A stretch of DNA of 64,000 nucleotides from Streptomyces sp. CB02058 (GCF_001905505.1 NZ_LIPG01000002.1:496001-560000), one strand, 5' to 3'; positions 8,027 through 16,870 are shown, counted from the first letter of the stretch. Made by a program: numbers and translations. Notes: a model not told the origin generated them from the letters alone.

Positions 8027-9259
8027 TCAGAAGCCGTGCGGGCACCACGGCTGGAGGCCGGAGGAGAACGCCAGGGCCGCCTCGGCCACCGCGCCCGGCC
8101 GCAGTTCCCGGACGAGTCCGGCGGCCGCGAGCGTCGTCAGCGACACCCCGCCCAAATAGGCCGCCCCCAGATCCTTCACGGAGAGCGCAAGTTCGGCCTC
8201 GTCCGCCGTCCGCCTGCAGGTGGCCACGCCCTTGGCGTCGGCGGTCAGCCGCCAACGCCCCTCGTTCCACGGGCAGAAGGCGTCCTCCACCTCCAGCACG
8301 AGGTCCAGCGGGGTTCGGTAGGTCCGTGCCTCCAGCGCCGCGTCCAGCGAGACGAGACGCACGTACAGCCCGTCCCGCTGCTTGACCTCGCAGCGCCGGA
8401 CATCGGAGACCAGCCGGAGCACGGGCTCGTCGGCGGGCCGGTTGTGGCACTCGACGAACGAGGTCAGGTCGATCCCGAACAGGAAACGCCACAGCGCCGC
8501 GTACGAGGCCGGGTCCAGCCCCGCCAGGTCCCGCACCGCCACCGTGCCCTTGGGCCCGGCGGCCTCCCAGGCGGGCCTGAGGTGGTAGGTGGCGTACCCC
8601 GTGACCTCACCGTCCCGTTCGGCGAGCACGCACTGCAGCGGGGAGCCGCCCTGCCGGCCGCCCTCCGGGTCGCTCACGGGCAGCCGCTCCCAGCCCGGCT
8701 GCCGGACCGGGGTGCCCGGCCGCTCCGCCGCCAGTCGCGCGTACACCGCCTCGCAGGCGCCGAGCGCGTCCGCGGGGGACGACCGGCGCACCCGCACCTC
8801 GTCCGTGCCCGGAGGCAGCGTGAGGCCGACGCGGGAGGAGTCGATCCGCAGAGAGGTCTCGGTGGTGGCGGCGCCGTAGCCGAAGCGCCCGTAGATGCCC
8901 GGCTCCGAGGCCAGGAGCACGGAGAGCGGCTCGCCCCAGGAACGCACGTCGTCGAGCTGGCGCCGCATCATCGAGGTCAGCAGGCCCTGCCTGCGGTGGG
9001 TCGGGGCGACGGTCACCATCGTGACGCCGGCCGTCGGCACGGCGGCCCCGCCCGGGACGGTCAGCCGGAAGCGGTACGCCCCGGCCGTCCCGACGCACTC
9101 CGCGCCGTCCCAGAGCCCGACGGCCCGCTCCGGCTCGGTCAGCGCCGTGTACATCTCACGGCTCTCGGGGGAGAGGGGGACGCCCCCGAAGGCCAGCTCG
9201 ACGGCGCCGAGCCAGGGTTCCCAGTCGGAGTGCGACAGCACCCGTATTTCAGTGGTCAT
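8027..9259 (-). CDS. Eis-like GNAT N-acetyltransferase
   Basis: Acetyl-CoA-dependent acyltransferase of 410 residues, matching the Eis family (two GNAT folds plus a C-terminal SCP2-like domain). The first GNAT domain shows VTMVTVAPTHRRQGLLTSMMRR (acetyl-CoA pyrophosphate loop) at about residues 78-100. The protein ends in PHGF: Eis enzymes use the carboxylate of a C-terminal Phe as catalytic base, and that residue is kept. Family members acetylate aminoglycosides or other amines, so it could be a weak resistance determinant, but the natural substrate is unknown. The ATG at 9259 begins MTTEIRVLS, the expected first strand. Confidence 0.88.
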   Translation of the reverse strand: MTTEIRVLSHSDWEPWLGAVELAFGGVPLSPESREMYTALTEPERAVGLWDGAECVGTAGAYRFRLTVPGGAAVPTAGVTMVTVAPTHRRQGLLTSMMRRQLDDVRSWGEPLSVLLASEPGIYGRFGYGAATTETSLRIDSSRVGLTLPPGTDEVRVRRSSPADALGACEAVYARLAAERPGTPVRQPGWERLPVSDPEGGRQGGSPLQCVLAERDGEVTGYATYHLRPAWEAAGPKGTVAVRDLAGLDPASYAALWRFLFGIDLTSFVECHNRPADEPVLRLVSDVRRCEVKQRDGLYVRLVSLDAALEARTYRTPLDLVLEVEDAFCPWNEGRWRLTADAKGVATCRRTADEAELALSVKDLGAAYLGGVSLTTLAAAGLVRELRPGAVAEAALAFSSGLQPWCPHGF

Positions 9260-9345
9260 GAGCCCTGCTTACCAGCGCTAAGCCATCCGGGCGACCCGGT
9301 TTCGAACACATTGTCTCCGGGTCCCCCTGCACCGGAGGCCGTCGG

Positions 9346-10509
9346 GTGGATAAGGTCCCGACAATGGCACGTCGCGGAGGACCAGAGACCTACACCGCCC
9401 GGTGGCGCAGATCGATGCACCGGGCGCGCATCGCGCTGCGCCGGTCCGGGGTCGACTACTTCCGCGGCGACGGCTCCGACTGGATAGCCCTGGCCGGCCT
9501 CCTGGTCGTCGTTCCGGTGATCACCTGCGCCACTCTGCTGAACCCGGTCTGGTGCTCACCGACCGCCCTGGCACTGCCGATCGTGGCGGGCGGCCTGCTG
9601 CTCCGGCCGGCCAGTCTCCTCGGCCTCTACGCCACCGCGGCCACCGCCCTGATCGTGGAGTCCATCGCCCTGGGGCCGTACTCGGACGGGCCCGCCAGGG
9701 TCACCCCCGGCACCGTCCTGGTCGTCGCGGCCTGCGGCTTCTTCGGGCTGGTCCTCGCCCAGTTCCGGGCCAGGGTCGGGGTCCCGTGGCGACGCGGCGG
9801 CACCATGCTCTTCGACCTGCGCGAGCGGATCAGGGTGCAGAGCGCCCTGCCGAGACTGCCCGAGGGCTGGCACCGGGAGATGGCGCTCCGCCCGGCCGGC
9901 GGCCAGTCCTTCTCCGGGGACTTCGTCGTCGCCGCCCGTACCAACGGCGGGCGCACCCTGGAGGTCGTGCTCACCGACGTCTCGGGCAAGGGCATGGACG
10001 CGGGCTCCCGGGCCCTGCTGCTCTCCGGAGCCTTCGGCGGCCTGCTGGGCTCCCTGCCGCCGCACGGCTTCCTGCCCGCGGCCAACGGCTATCTGCTGCG
10101 CCAGGACTGGGACGAGGGATTCGCCACCTCCATCCATCTCGTGCTGGACCTGGAGTCCGGCGACTACGAGCTCCTCTCGGCCGGCCACCCTCCCGCGCTC
10201 CAGCTGCACTCCGGCAGCGGCCGGTGGGAGGAGATGGCCGCGGAGGGGCCGCTCCTGGGGGTGTACGACGGCGCGCAGTTCGACGCCGTGAAGGGTTCGC
10301 TGGCGCCCGGCGACGTCCTCATGCTCTTCACCGACGGGCTGGTGGAGGCGTCCGACCGGGACATGTCCGACGGCATCGACCGGCTGACCGGTGAGGCCGA
10401 CCGCTATGTCGCGACCGGCTTCGAGGGCGCGGCCTGGCATCTGATCGAGGCCTGCGCGAAGGACGTCAACGACGACCGCGCGCTGCTTCTGCTCTCCCGT
10501 CGCGGCTGA
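9346..10509 (+). CDS. Membrane-bound SpoIIE-type PP2C phosphatase
   Basis: Serine/threonine phosphatase of 387 residues. Three to four membrane helices (about residues 45-145) precede a C-terminal SpoIIE/RsbU-type PP2C domain containing SGDFVVAARTNGG, LTDVSGKGMDAG, SAGHPPALQL and LFTDGLVEA, which supply the metal-binding aspartates. Such enzymes usually dephosphorylate anti-anti-sigma factors, and no partner gene is adjacent. The GTG at 9346 has CGGAGG seven bases upstream. The ATG at 9364 (MARRGG) is an alternative with AAGG upstream. It is divergent from the Eis-like gene. Confidence 0.87.
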   Translation: MDKVPTMARRGGPETYTARWRRSMHRARIALRRSGVDYFRGDGSDWIALAGLLVVVPVITCATLLNPVWCSPTALALPIVAGGLLLRPASLLGLYATAATALIVESIALGPYSDGPARVTPGTVLVVAACGFFGLVLAQFRARVGVPWRRGGTMLFDLRERIRVQSALPRLPEGWHREMALRPAGGQSFSGDFVVAARTNGGRTLEVVLTDVSGKGMDAGSRALLLSGAFGGLLGSLPPHGFLPAANGYLLRQDWDEGFATSIHLVLDLESGDYELLSAGHPPALQLHSGSGRWEEMAAEGPLLGVYDGAQFDAVKGSLAPGDVLMLFTDGLVEASDRDMSDGIDRLTGEADRYVATGFEGAAWHLIEACAKDVNDDRALLLLSRRG

Positions 10510-10646
10510 ACCGTACGGAAGCGGCGTAAACCGTACAGGCGTCAATGGAGGGCCCGTTCGTCACCCGTTCGTGAGGTCGCTCCGCGCTGTCCCGGGTGCG
10601 CCGGCCCACGTCCTGCTCCCGCGCACCCGGGTCCTGCCGGCGCCCC

Positions 10647-11825
10647 TCAGACCGGCACCGCTTCCTTCTCGGGCTCCTGGTCCCGCGCGCGCCCACCGGG
10701 CAGGATGCGGGCCAGCCACTGCGAGCGGCCGGCCGCCAGCGGCGAGAGCACCGCGAGCACCAGCACGTATCCCGCGATGAACGGGGAGAGCCGCTCGTCG
10801 AGCCCCGCCGCCGCCGCCATCGTGGCGAGGATCAGCGCGAACTCACCGCGCGCCAGCAGTGTGGTGGAGATGTTCGCCGTGGCCTTCGGGCCGAAGGTGT
10901 AGATCTTCGCGGTGGCCAGCCCGGCGAAGACGTTCATCGCCATGGTCACCGCGACGGCGGCCAGCACCGGCCACACGACGCTCGGAAGGTCGCCCGGGTT
11001 GATGGACAGCCCGAACGCGAAGAAGAAGATCGCGCCGAACGCGTCCCGCAGCGGGTGCACCAGCTTCAGGATGCGGGCACCCGACGTGGTGCTGCCCAGC
11101 ATCAGGCCGACCATGAACGCGCCGATCGCGTCGGCGACCCCGAACCACTCCGAGACCCCGGCCATGAAGACGGCGGCGCCCAGGAAGGAGATGACGAGCA
11201 GCTCGTCGTCCTTGGTGTGGATCAGCTTGCCTATGAGCTTCGTGCCGAAGCGTGCCGCCAGCGCGAGCAGCAGCAGGAAGCCGAAGGCCTTGCCGCCGTC
11301 GATCACCGCGGCCCCGAGGCTGTCCGCGCCGGACAGGATCGGTTGCAGGGCGGCCAGGTAGAGGGCTAGGAAGACGTCCTCGACGACGATGATGCCGAGG
11401 ATCGGCCGGGTCTCCGGATTGCCGATCCGGCCGAGGTCGACCAGGACCTTCGTGACGATGGCCGACGACGAGATGCCGAGCACACCGGCCAGCACCAGCG
11501 CTTCCGACGTGCCCCAGCCCAGTGCGAAGCCGAAGCCGAGACCCGCGCCGACGTTCAGCGCGAGATAGGTGCCGCCGGCGAGCGCCATCTTGCGCCCGCC
11601 CGTCTTGAGGTCGTCCAGATGGAATTCGAGACCGAGGTAGAAGAGCAGCAGCACCAGGCCGAGCGCCGAGAGCATCTCCAGGTCGTGGGGATCGTCGAGG
11701 AGGACGACCCCGGGGGTGTGCGGGCCGAGCAGGATCCCGGCGAGGATGAACAGCGGGATGGTCGGCAGTCCGATGCGGCCGCCGACGCGGGCGAGAACGG
11801 CAGCGGCGAGGAACGCGCCTCCCAT
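10647..11825 (-). CDS. Cation:proton antiporter (CPA2/KefB type)
   Basis: Sodium or potassium/proton exchanger of the CPA2 family in the cytoplasmic membrane, 392 residues and about 12 helices. Typical segments are RIGLPTIPLFILAGILLGPHTPG near residues 17-39, GISSSAIVTKVLVDLG, and the late LARGEFALIL motif. The C-terminus is a short charged tail with no TrkA nucleotide-binding domain, so a separate regulatory subunit would be expected but is not adjacent. The start is uncertain: ATG 11825 cuts into the first helix, and the open frame continues upstream through LIGHADTLIA to a stop, with GGAGAC before a CTC codon but no standard start. The real start may be non-canonical. Confidence 0.85.
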   Translation of the reverse strand: MGGAFLAAAVLARVGGRIGLPTIPLFILAGILLGPHTPGVVLLDDPHDLEMLSALGLVLLLFYLGLEFHLDDLKTGGRKMALAGGTYLALNVGAGLGFGFALGWGTSEALVLAGVLGISSSAIVTKVLVDLGRIGNPETRPILGIIVVEDVFLALYLAALQPILSGADSLGAAVIDGGKAFGFLLLLALAARFGTKLIGKLIHTKDDELLVISFLGAAVFMAGVSEWFGVADAIGAFMVGLMLGSTTSGARILKLVHPLRDAFGAIFFFAFGLSINPGDLPSVVWPVLAAVAVTMAMNVFAGLATAKIYTFGPKATANISTTLLARGEFALILATMAAAAGLDERLSPFIAGYVLVLAVLSPLAAGRSQWLARILPGGRARDQEPEKEAVPV

Positions 11826-11865
11826 GGCGATGAGCGTGTCTGCGTGTCCGATGAGCCTGTCTCCT

Positions 11866-11918
11866 TCGTTCGGTCAAGAGGGCGTCAAGAAATCGTCAGT
11901 AATTAGTTTACCGAACGA
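11866..11918. promoter_or_regulatory. Inverted repeat in divergent promoter region
   Basis: TCGTTCGGT and ACCGAACGA, perfect 9-base arms 35 bases apart, flank the AT-richer stretch between the antiporter gene and the HD-domain gene. The spacing fits two half-sites bound by a looping regulator, or chance. Function is inferred only. Confidence 0.35.
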
Positions 11919-11962
11919 TTACCCGTGCCCTCGCGACCCTTCGGAGAACGGGCCCGTCCCCG

Positions 11963-11968
11963 TACAGT
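11963..11968 (+). promoter_or_regulatory. -10 element for a leaderless transcript
   Basis: TACAGT lies seven bases before the ATG at 11976, putting the expected transcription start at or next to the A of the start codon. No ribosome binding site precedes that ATG, which supports a leaderless mRNA for the HD-domain gene. Confidence 0.45.
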
Positions 11969-11975
11969 CGGGGCC

Positions 11976-12476
11976 ATGGCGAACCCGTATCTGACCCTGG
12001 CCGAGGTGGAGGCGATCGCCCGCGAGGCCCACAGCGCGCAGACCGACAAGGCGGGGCGGCCGTACGCGGGACATCTCGCCGCGGTCGCCGAGGGGGTACG
12101 GGTCCGGGGCGGCGCCGAGGAGCAGATCGCGGCGGCCTGGCTGCACGACGCGATCGAGGACGGCGCGCTCTCTCGCCGGTGGCTGGACGAGGCGCCGCTG
12201 TCCGCGTGGACAAAGGAAATGGTCCTCGCCGTCACCAAGCGGGACGGCGAGGACCTCTTCGCGTACACCGGGCGGATTCTCGCCACGCCCGGAGCGCTGC
12301 TGATCAAGGAGTCGGACCTGGCGCACAACGCGGACCCGGACCGGCTCGCTGTGCTGGAGCCCGCGACCCGTACCCGGCTGACCGAGAAGTATGCGCTGGT
12401 ACGGGGGCTGTTGGGGCTCGACGGGGGTCAACGGCCCGCCGAGGGGCGGGATCAGGCCAACCCCGCCGGAGCGTGA
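11976..12476 (+). CDS. HD-domain phosphohydrolase-like protein
   Basis: Small (166 residue) HD-superfamily protein. HLAAVAEGVRVRG is followed by AAWLHDAIEDG near residues 46-56, giving the metal-binding HD pair with downstream Asp residues, and VKESDLAHN-like KESDLAHNADP near residue 110. The arrangement resembles the hydrolase half of RelA/SpoT and MESH1-type (p)ppGpp hydrolases, but a specific substrate is not supported. The ATG at 11976 (MANPYLTLAEVEAIA) is chosen because it is preceded by a -10 hexamer, whereas an earlier in-frame ATG at 11925 adds low-complexity residues. It is convergent with the acyltransferase gene. Confidence 0.8.
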   Translation: MANPYLTLAEVEAIAREAHSAQTDKAGRPYAGHLAAVAEGVRVRGGAEEQIAAAWLHDAIEDGALSRRWLDEAPLSAWTKEMVLAVTKRDGEDLFAYTGRILATPGALLIKESDLAHNADPDRLAVLEPATRTRLTEKYALVRGLLGLDGGQRPAEGRDQANPAGA

Positions 12477-12489
12477 CCCCCGGACGGCG

Positions 12490-12507
12490 CCGTCCCCGGC
12501 GGGACGG
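12490..12507. terminator. Weak hairpin between convergent genes
   Basis: CCGTCCC, loop CGGC, GGGACGG: a 7-base-pair GC stem between the stops of the HD-domain gene and the acyltransferase gene. It is short, so a terminator role is tentative. Confidence 0.35.
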
Positions 12508-12524
12508 GGCCGATCCGGACAGGG

Positions 12525-13700
12525 TCAGCGCTTGGCGGGAGTCCGGCGGAACGCCCACTTCATGTCCGGCTCGGTGGCGAAGCGCAGGACCCGCCTGACC
12601 GGCGGCGTGCACAGCAGGGTCACGGCGACGGCCGCGACGAGGGAGACGACGACCAGCCCCAGAGGGCCCGTGAGCCACTCGTAGCGGTCGAACAGGCCGT
12701 AGTAGCCCGCGCCCTTCACCAGGAAGCCGTGCAGCAGGTAGCCGCAGATCGTCCCGGCGCCCAGCACGGTGAACCACATGTGGCGGCGCGGCACCCAGGC
12801 GAGGAAGGCGACCGTGAGGGCCAGCGCGCAGCCGAACATCGCCAGGGTCATGACGGGGCCCGCCCACCACTGGAAGTCCATCTCCTGGGCGCTGTTGCTG
12901 CGGTAGAACCAGCCGAGCCCCATGCGGGGAGAGGCCCAGTAGGCGAAGAGCAGGGCGCCGACGACCAGCGGGACGGACAGCATCCGTACCTCGCGCCGGC
13001 GGATCAGCTGGAAGTGCTCCGGCTTCATGAGCAGGCCGAGCACGAAGAACGGCAGCAGCTGGCAGACGCGTTGCAGGTCCAGGTCGTCCGTGATGCCGGG
13101 CGTGACCGAGGCGAGCGCGGCGATCACGAGGGCGACCGGCAGCGGGTGGCGCAGCGACTGCCAGATCGGCGTGGTGACCCGCCAGATGAACAGCGCGATC
13201 AGGAACCACGTGAGGAACAGCGGGTCGAGCAGGGTGATGGGTGTGTCCTCGACCCCGCCGGCGTAGCGCTTGAAGAGCGAGTACGCGGTCTCGAAGAGCA
13301 CATAGGGCACGACGACCCCGGTGACCAGGCGCTTCACCTTGGGCGCGCTCATGTCGAAGGACCGCGAGAAGTAGCCGGAGACCAGGATGAAGGCCGGCAT
13401 GTGGAACGTGTAGACGACCATGTACAGCGCACGGGTCGTGCGGCTGCCGTCCATCACCGGCTCCCAGGCGTGGGCCACGGCGACGAGCACGATCGCGAGG
13501 TACTTCACATTGTCGAAGTACGCGTCCCGGCGCTTGGCCGGAGCCGGTGCCCCGGTGCGGGCCGGAGTGGCCTTCGTGGCCCTGTTCGCAGCGGTGGCGG
13601 TGGCCCCGGCGGCCGTCGGGGTCTGCTCGTGTCTGGGCTCCGACTCCCGGCTCTCCGGGGTGATCGGGGCCCTCTGAATTTCGCTCGGAGCTTTGGACAT
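12525..13700 (-). CDS. Membrane acyltransferase (Acyltransferase_3/OafA type)
   Basis: Integral membrane O-acyltransferase-like protein of 391 residues with about ten helices. The first helix region has RDAYFDNVKYLAIVLVAVAHAWEPVMDG, which carries the family His, and YMVVYTFHMPAFILVSGYFSRSF follows, matching the Acyltransferase_3 fold. The cytosolic N-terminus is Ala/Thr/Pro-rich. The ATG at 13700 (MSKAPSEIQ) is preferred over an in-frame ATG at 13769 because the added residues have no family character. Substrates of such proteins are cell-surface glycans or secondary metabolites, and context does not say which. It is unrelated in position to the acyltransferase at 51730. Confidence 0.82.
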   Translation of the reverse strand: MSKAPSEIQRAPITPESRESEPRHEQTPTAAGATATAANRATKATPARTGAPAPAKRRDAYFDNVKYLAIVLVAVAHAWEPVMDGSRTTRALYMVVYTFHMPAFILVSGYFSRSFDMSAPKVKRLVTGVVVPYVLFETAYSLFKRYAGGVEDTPITLLDPLFLTWFLIALFIWRVTTPIWQSLRHPLPVALVIAALASVTPGITDDLDLQRVCQLLPFFVLGLLMKPEHFQLIRRREVRMLSVPLVVGALLFAYWASPRMGLGWFYRSNSAQEMDFQWWAGPVMTLAMFGCALALTVAFLAWVPRRHMWFTVLGAGTICGYLLHGFLVKGAGYYGLFDRYEWLTGPLGLVVVSLVAAVAVTLLCTPPVRRVLRFATEPDMKWAFRRTPAKR

Positions 13701-14179
13701 CTCATGCACCTTAGACCCGTTGATCGGTATGCGTAAATCTCGCAAGAGATATCGCGTGTTCCCGCCCATTCGGAAATGAAACTACCGGCAACTGCCCGTT
13801 ACGTAGTGATTCATCCCTCTTAAATGGGGCATATCGGCGGGTGGTTGGTGAGAGTGAATTTCGTCGCACGAACCGCCGGTATATCGCTGTGAATGAAGTG
13901 TGGGGATATGGAAACGGTCACACCTTCCGTTATTCGAACTCCCGGCCGCACAGCGGGCGCACAGGTTTCGCGTGCGCCCCTCCGTGCCCCCGTGTGCGGC
14001 GCTCGCGCAGCGCGGAAGCCGGGTGTGCGCGGGCGCGAGGATTGGCGCGATCTGGCCATCTCTCTCCGCCACCCGGCAGCACCCACAGGGGAGTTGGTGG
14101 CACGATGGACGCGACGGAGGTGTGCCGGGCCGCACGCCACCGGGCCGGCAAGGCGGACCGACCAAGGGTGTGATCAGTC
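13701..14179. other. Non-coding stretch upstream of the acyltransferase and small membrane protein genes
   Basis: This 479-base stretch is the most AT-rich part of the window near 13730-13940. It holds a short hairpin (ATCTC-GCAA-GAGAT, near 13737-13750), probably within the acyltransferase promoter region. The only reading frame with a start near its end, ATG 14105 to 14173 (22 codons), has no coding character that I can defend. No RNA gene or repeat was recognised. Confidence 0.5.
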
Positions 14180-14374
14180 GTGGCCATTTCACTGTCTGTG
14201 GTGCTTCTGCTGGGGATCGTCCTGGTGGTGCTGATCCGCGGCGGGTCCATCAAGGGCGGGCCGGCGGTCGTCGCCGTGCTCTTCGGCTTCTTCCTCGCCT
14301 CGACGGGCATGGCGCCGTCGATCAACAGATTCATGAACTCGATAGCCGACACGATCAACCAGATCAGCTTCTGA
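14180..14374 (+). CDS. Small two-helix membrane protein, function unknown
   Basis: A 64-residue protein that is almost all hydrophobic: helix one at about residues 3-20 (SLSVVLLLGIVLVVLI), a short RGGSIKGG loop, helix two at about residues 28-43 (VVAVLFGFFLAST), then an amphipathic GMAPSINRFMNSIADTINQISF tail. It looks like a genuine small membrane protein. From memory, similar short proteins recur in streptomycetes, some in or near integrating elements, but I cannot assign a function. The GTG at 14180 has only a weak Shine-Dalgarno. It lies 500 bases from a tRNA-Gly gene. Confidence 0.65.
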   Translation: MAISLSVVLLLGIVLVVLIRGGSIKGGPAVVAVLFGFFLASTGMAPSINRFMNSIADTINQISF

Positions 14375-14485
14375 GGTCACGCGGAGGCGACCGGCCCCGG
14401 CAGGCGACCGCCCGCCGGGTCGCAGGCGTGCGCGGGCCGGGTCGCGGATGTGCGGCCAGGGGCCGGATCCGACCGGAAGGACATC

Positions 14486-14833
14486 ATGCCCGCTTATGCC
14501 ATAGCCCGTCTTCAGGAGGCCGCACCCCACCCGGACATCGCCGAGTACATCGAGCGGCTCCCGGGCACCTTCGAGGCCCACGGCGGGCGCTACCTCGTGC
14601 ACATGACGCCGCACGAGGTCAGGGAGGGCAGCTGGCCCGGGCACGTCGTGATGATCGGCTTCCCCGGTATCGAGGAGGCGCGGGCCTGGTGGGACTCGCC
14701 CGCGTACCGGGAGATCGCGCCGTTGCGCTCGCGGCACATCGAGGGCGACATCATCCTCGTCGAGGGCGTCCCCGAGGGCTACGACCCGGGAGCGGCCGTG
14801 AAGGCGATGCGGGAGGCCCTGCCTCCCGCGTGA
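14486..14833 (+). CDS. DUF1330 domain protein
   Basis: A 115-residue protein with the ferredoxin-like alpha/beta-barrel fold of DUF1330. It begins MPAYAIARLQEAAPHPDIAEYIERLPGT and carries HGGRYLVH near residues 36-43, then VMIGFPGIEEARAWWDSPAYREIAPLR near residues 55-80, which is the family signature. No catalytic function has been established for the family. The ATG at 14486 has GGAAGG about nine bases upstream. A perfect 18-base-pair hairpin follows the stop. Confidence 0.85.
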   Translation: MPAYAIARLQEAAPHPDIAEYIERLPGTFEAHGGRYLVHMTPHEVREGSWPGHVVMIGFPGIEEARAWWDSPAYREIAPLRSRHIEGDIILVEGVPEGYDPGAAVKAMREALPPA

Positions 14834-14846
14834 CGCCGGGAACGCG

Positions 14847-14886
14847 TCAGGGTCGGCCGGAGGGAGAACCCTCCGGCCGACCCTGA
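14847..14886. terminator. Strong bidirectional terminator
   Basis: Perfect 18-base-pair stem (TCAGGGTCGGCCGGAGGG and its complement) with loop AGAA. It sits between the DUF1330 stop and the 3' end of the minus-strand tRNA-Gly, so it can end transcription from both sides. Confidence 0.85.
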
Positions 14887-14893
14887 GCCGTGG

Positions 14894-14964
14894 AGCGGGC
14901 GACGGGAATCGAACCCGCGTAGCTAGTTTGGAAGACTAGGGCTCTACCATTGAGCTACGCCCGC
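14894..14964 (-). tRNA. tRNA-Gly (anticodon TCC)
   Basis: Read on the minus strand, the acceptor stem GCGGGCG pairs with CGCCCGC and the discriminator base is T. The D-arm is GCTC-AATGGTA-GAGC, the anticodon arm CTAGT-CTTCCAA-ACTAG puts TCC at positions 34-36, and the T-arm contains GGTTCGATTCC. Length is 71 bases and CCA is not encoded. It decodes GGA/GGG glycine codons. Confidence 0.95.
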
Positions 14965-15202
14965 ATGCCGCACCGCAGGTCCGCGGACCTCGGTACGGAC
15001 AGCATCGTAGCGGCTCCGGGTCGGTGCGCGCACACCCGTATCGGTGTGCCCCCGGCGACCGACTCCGGCCGGGCCCTCTTGACCACCCTCGCGACCGCCT
15101 CGCGCGCGGCCTCCTCGGCCGGCCCGGCGACGGCCCCGGCGACGCCTTCGGTCAAGCGGCCGACGCACTGCTCGTCGGCATGTACCCTACGTGTCGCACC
15201 GA

Positions 15203-15279
15203 CGGGGTGTGGCGCAGCTTGGTAGCGCGTCCGCTTTGGGAGCGGAAGGTCGTCGGTTCGAATCCGGCCACCCCGACCA
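15203..15279 (+). tRNA. tRNA-Pro (anticodon TGG), CCA encoded
   Basis: The acceptor CGGGGTG pairs with CACCCCG, followed by discriminator A and a gene-encoded CCA. The anticodon arm is TCCGC-TTTGGGA-GCGGA with TGG at positions 34-36, and the T-arm has GGTTCGAATCC. The 77-base length includes CCA. It lies 162 bases upstream of the trigger factor start on the same strand, so co-transcription or processing from a tig leader is possible. Confidence 0.95.
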
Positions 15280-15440
15280 CCAGCAGGATCCCGGCAAGAT
15301 CGCATTGTGGGAGTCATCCTCCTTGCCGTTACTATGCAAATTGCGTGCCCGTGTGTCTGATGTACCGGGCTCGATCCGCGAAGCCGCCTCTCGGCGGCCC
15401 AGCAGAACCCCAAGAAGTCAGCCACCAAGGAGACCGAACC

Positions 15441-16841
15441 GTGAAGAGCGCCGTGGAGACCCTGAACCCGACTCGGGTTCGGCTCAGCATCGAGGTGCCC
15501 TTCGAGGAGCTCAAGGACAGCCTCGACGCGGCGTACAAGAAGATCAACCAGCAGGTCACGGTGAAGGGCTTCCGTAAGGGCAAGATCCCCAACCGCGTCA
15601 TCGACCAGCGGTTCGGCCGTGGTGCTGTGCTGGAGGAGGCCGTCAACGACGCCCTCCCGAAGTTCTACACCGAGGCTGTCAACGAGGGCGAGCTCAATGT
15701 TCTGGGCCAGCCCGAGGTTGACATCACCGAACTCAAGGACGGCGAGCTGCTGGCCTTCACCGCCGAGGTGGATGTCCGTCCCGAGATCGAGATCCCGGAC
15801 TACTCCGGCATCGAGGTCACCGTGGACGCACTCGAAGTGACCGACGAGGACGTCGAGAAGGCCGTGGAGCAGCTCCGGGAGCGCTTCGCCTCGACCAACC
15901 CGGTCGAGCGCGCCGCCGCCGAGGGCGACGTCGTGACGATCGACCTCGAGGCCAAGGTCGACGGCGAGGTCCTCGAGGACGGCGTGGCCGCCGGTGTCTC
16001 GTACACCATCGGTTCCGGCGAGCTCCTCGACGGCATCGACGAGGCCGTGACCGGCCTGGAGGCCGGTGGCGAGGCCACCTTCACCTCCGAGCTGAAGGGC
16101 GGCTCCGCCGAGGGCAAGGAAGCGGAGGTCACCGTCAAGGTCACCGCCGTCGCCGCCCGCGAACTGCCCGAGCTGGACGACGACTTCGCGCAGATGGCGA
16201 GCGAGTTCGACACGCTCGCAGAGCTGCGCGAGGACAGCCGCAAGCGCCTCGAGAACACCAAGCAGTACGACCAGGCCACCCAGGCCCAGGAGCGCGTCCT
16301 CGACGAGCTGCTGAAGCTGGCCGAGGTCCCGATCCCCGAGAAGCTCCTCGCGGACGAGGTCCAGACCCGCAAGCACAACCTGGAGCACCACCAGCTCGGC
16401 CAGATGGGCCTCGACCTCGAGAAGTACCTCGAGATCCAGGGCAAGACGCTGGAGGAGTTCGAGAACGAGACCTCCGAGCAGGCCATCAAGGGCATCAAGA
16501 CCCAGTTCATCCTCGACGAGCTCGTCAACAAGGAGAAGCTGAACGTCAACCAGGAGGAGCTCACCGAGCACCTCATGCGGCGTGCGGCCTCCTCCGGCAT
16601 GAGCCCGGACCAGTTCGCCCAGGCCGTCGTCGAGGGTGGCCAGGTTCCGATGCTCGTCGGCGAGGTCGCCCGCGGCAAGGCGCTGGCCGTGGTCGTCGAG
16701 GCCGCCAAGGTCGTCGACACCAACGGTGAGATCGTCGAGCTCGAGGACGACGAGGAGACGGCCGAGGAGGGCACCGAGACGGCCGAGGCCGCCGAGGGCA
16801 CCGAGAAGGCCGAGGAGAAGGACGAGAAGAACGAGGCCTGA
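15441..16841 (+). CDS. tig: Trigger factor
   Basis: Ribosome-associated chaperone and peptidyl-prolyl isomerase, 466 residues. The N-terminal ribosome-binding domain holds [19 protein letters not shown], whose GFRKGK signature docks on L23. A FKBP-type domain follows (about residues 155-245, with [11 protein letters not shown] and [13 protein letters not shown]), then the helical C-terminal substrate arms. The tail after about residue 430 is acidic with Glu/Ala repeats. The GTG at 15441 sits after CCAAGGAGACC and gives the conserved [21 protein letters not shown] opening. It lies directly upstream of clpP1P2-clpX, as in other actinobacteria, with a terminator in between. Confidence 0.98.
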   Translation: MKSAVETLNPTRVRLSIEVPFEELKDSLDAAYKKINQQVTVKGFRKGKIPNRVIDQRFGRGAVLEEAVNDALPKFYTEAVNEGELNVLGQPEVDITELKDGELLAFTAEVDVRPEIEIPDYSGIEVTVDALEVTDEDVEKAVEQLRERFASTNPVERAAAEGDVVTIDLEAKVDGEVLEDGVAAGVSYTIGSGELLDGIDEAVTGLEAGGEATFTSELKGGSAEGKEAEVTVKVTAVAARELPELDDDFAQMASEFDTLAELREDSRKRLENTKQYDQATQAQERVLDELLKLAEVPIPEKLLADEVQTRKHNLEHHQLGQMGLDLEKYLEIQGKTLEEFENETSEQAIKGIKTQFILDELVNKEKLNVNQEELTEHLMRRAASSGMSPDQFAQAVVEGGQVPMLVGEVARGKALAVVVEAAKVVDTNGEIVELEDDEETAEEGTETAEAAEGTEKAEEKDEKNEA

Positions 16842-16870
16842 GCCCGTTCCGCTCGCTGATCCGATCCACG

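Noticed and set aside
14105..14173. Possible 22-codon peptide before the small membrane protein
   Set aside because: No ribosome site, composition not distinguishable from random high-GC sequence; mentioned only in the non-coding entry.
14894..15279. Integrative element attachment site at the tRNA-Gly/tRNA-Pro genes
   Set aside because: No integrase, excisionase or duplicated tRNA 3' end is visible nearby.
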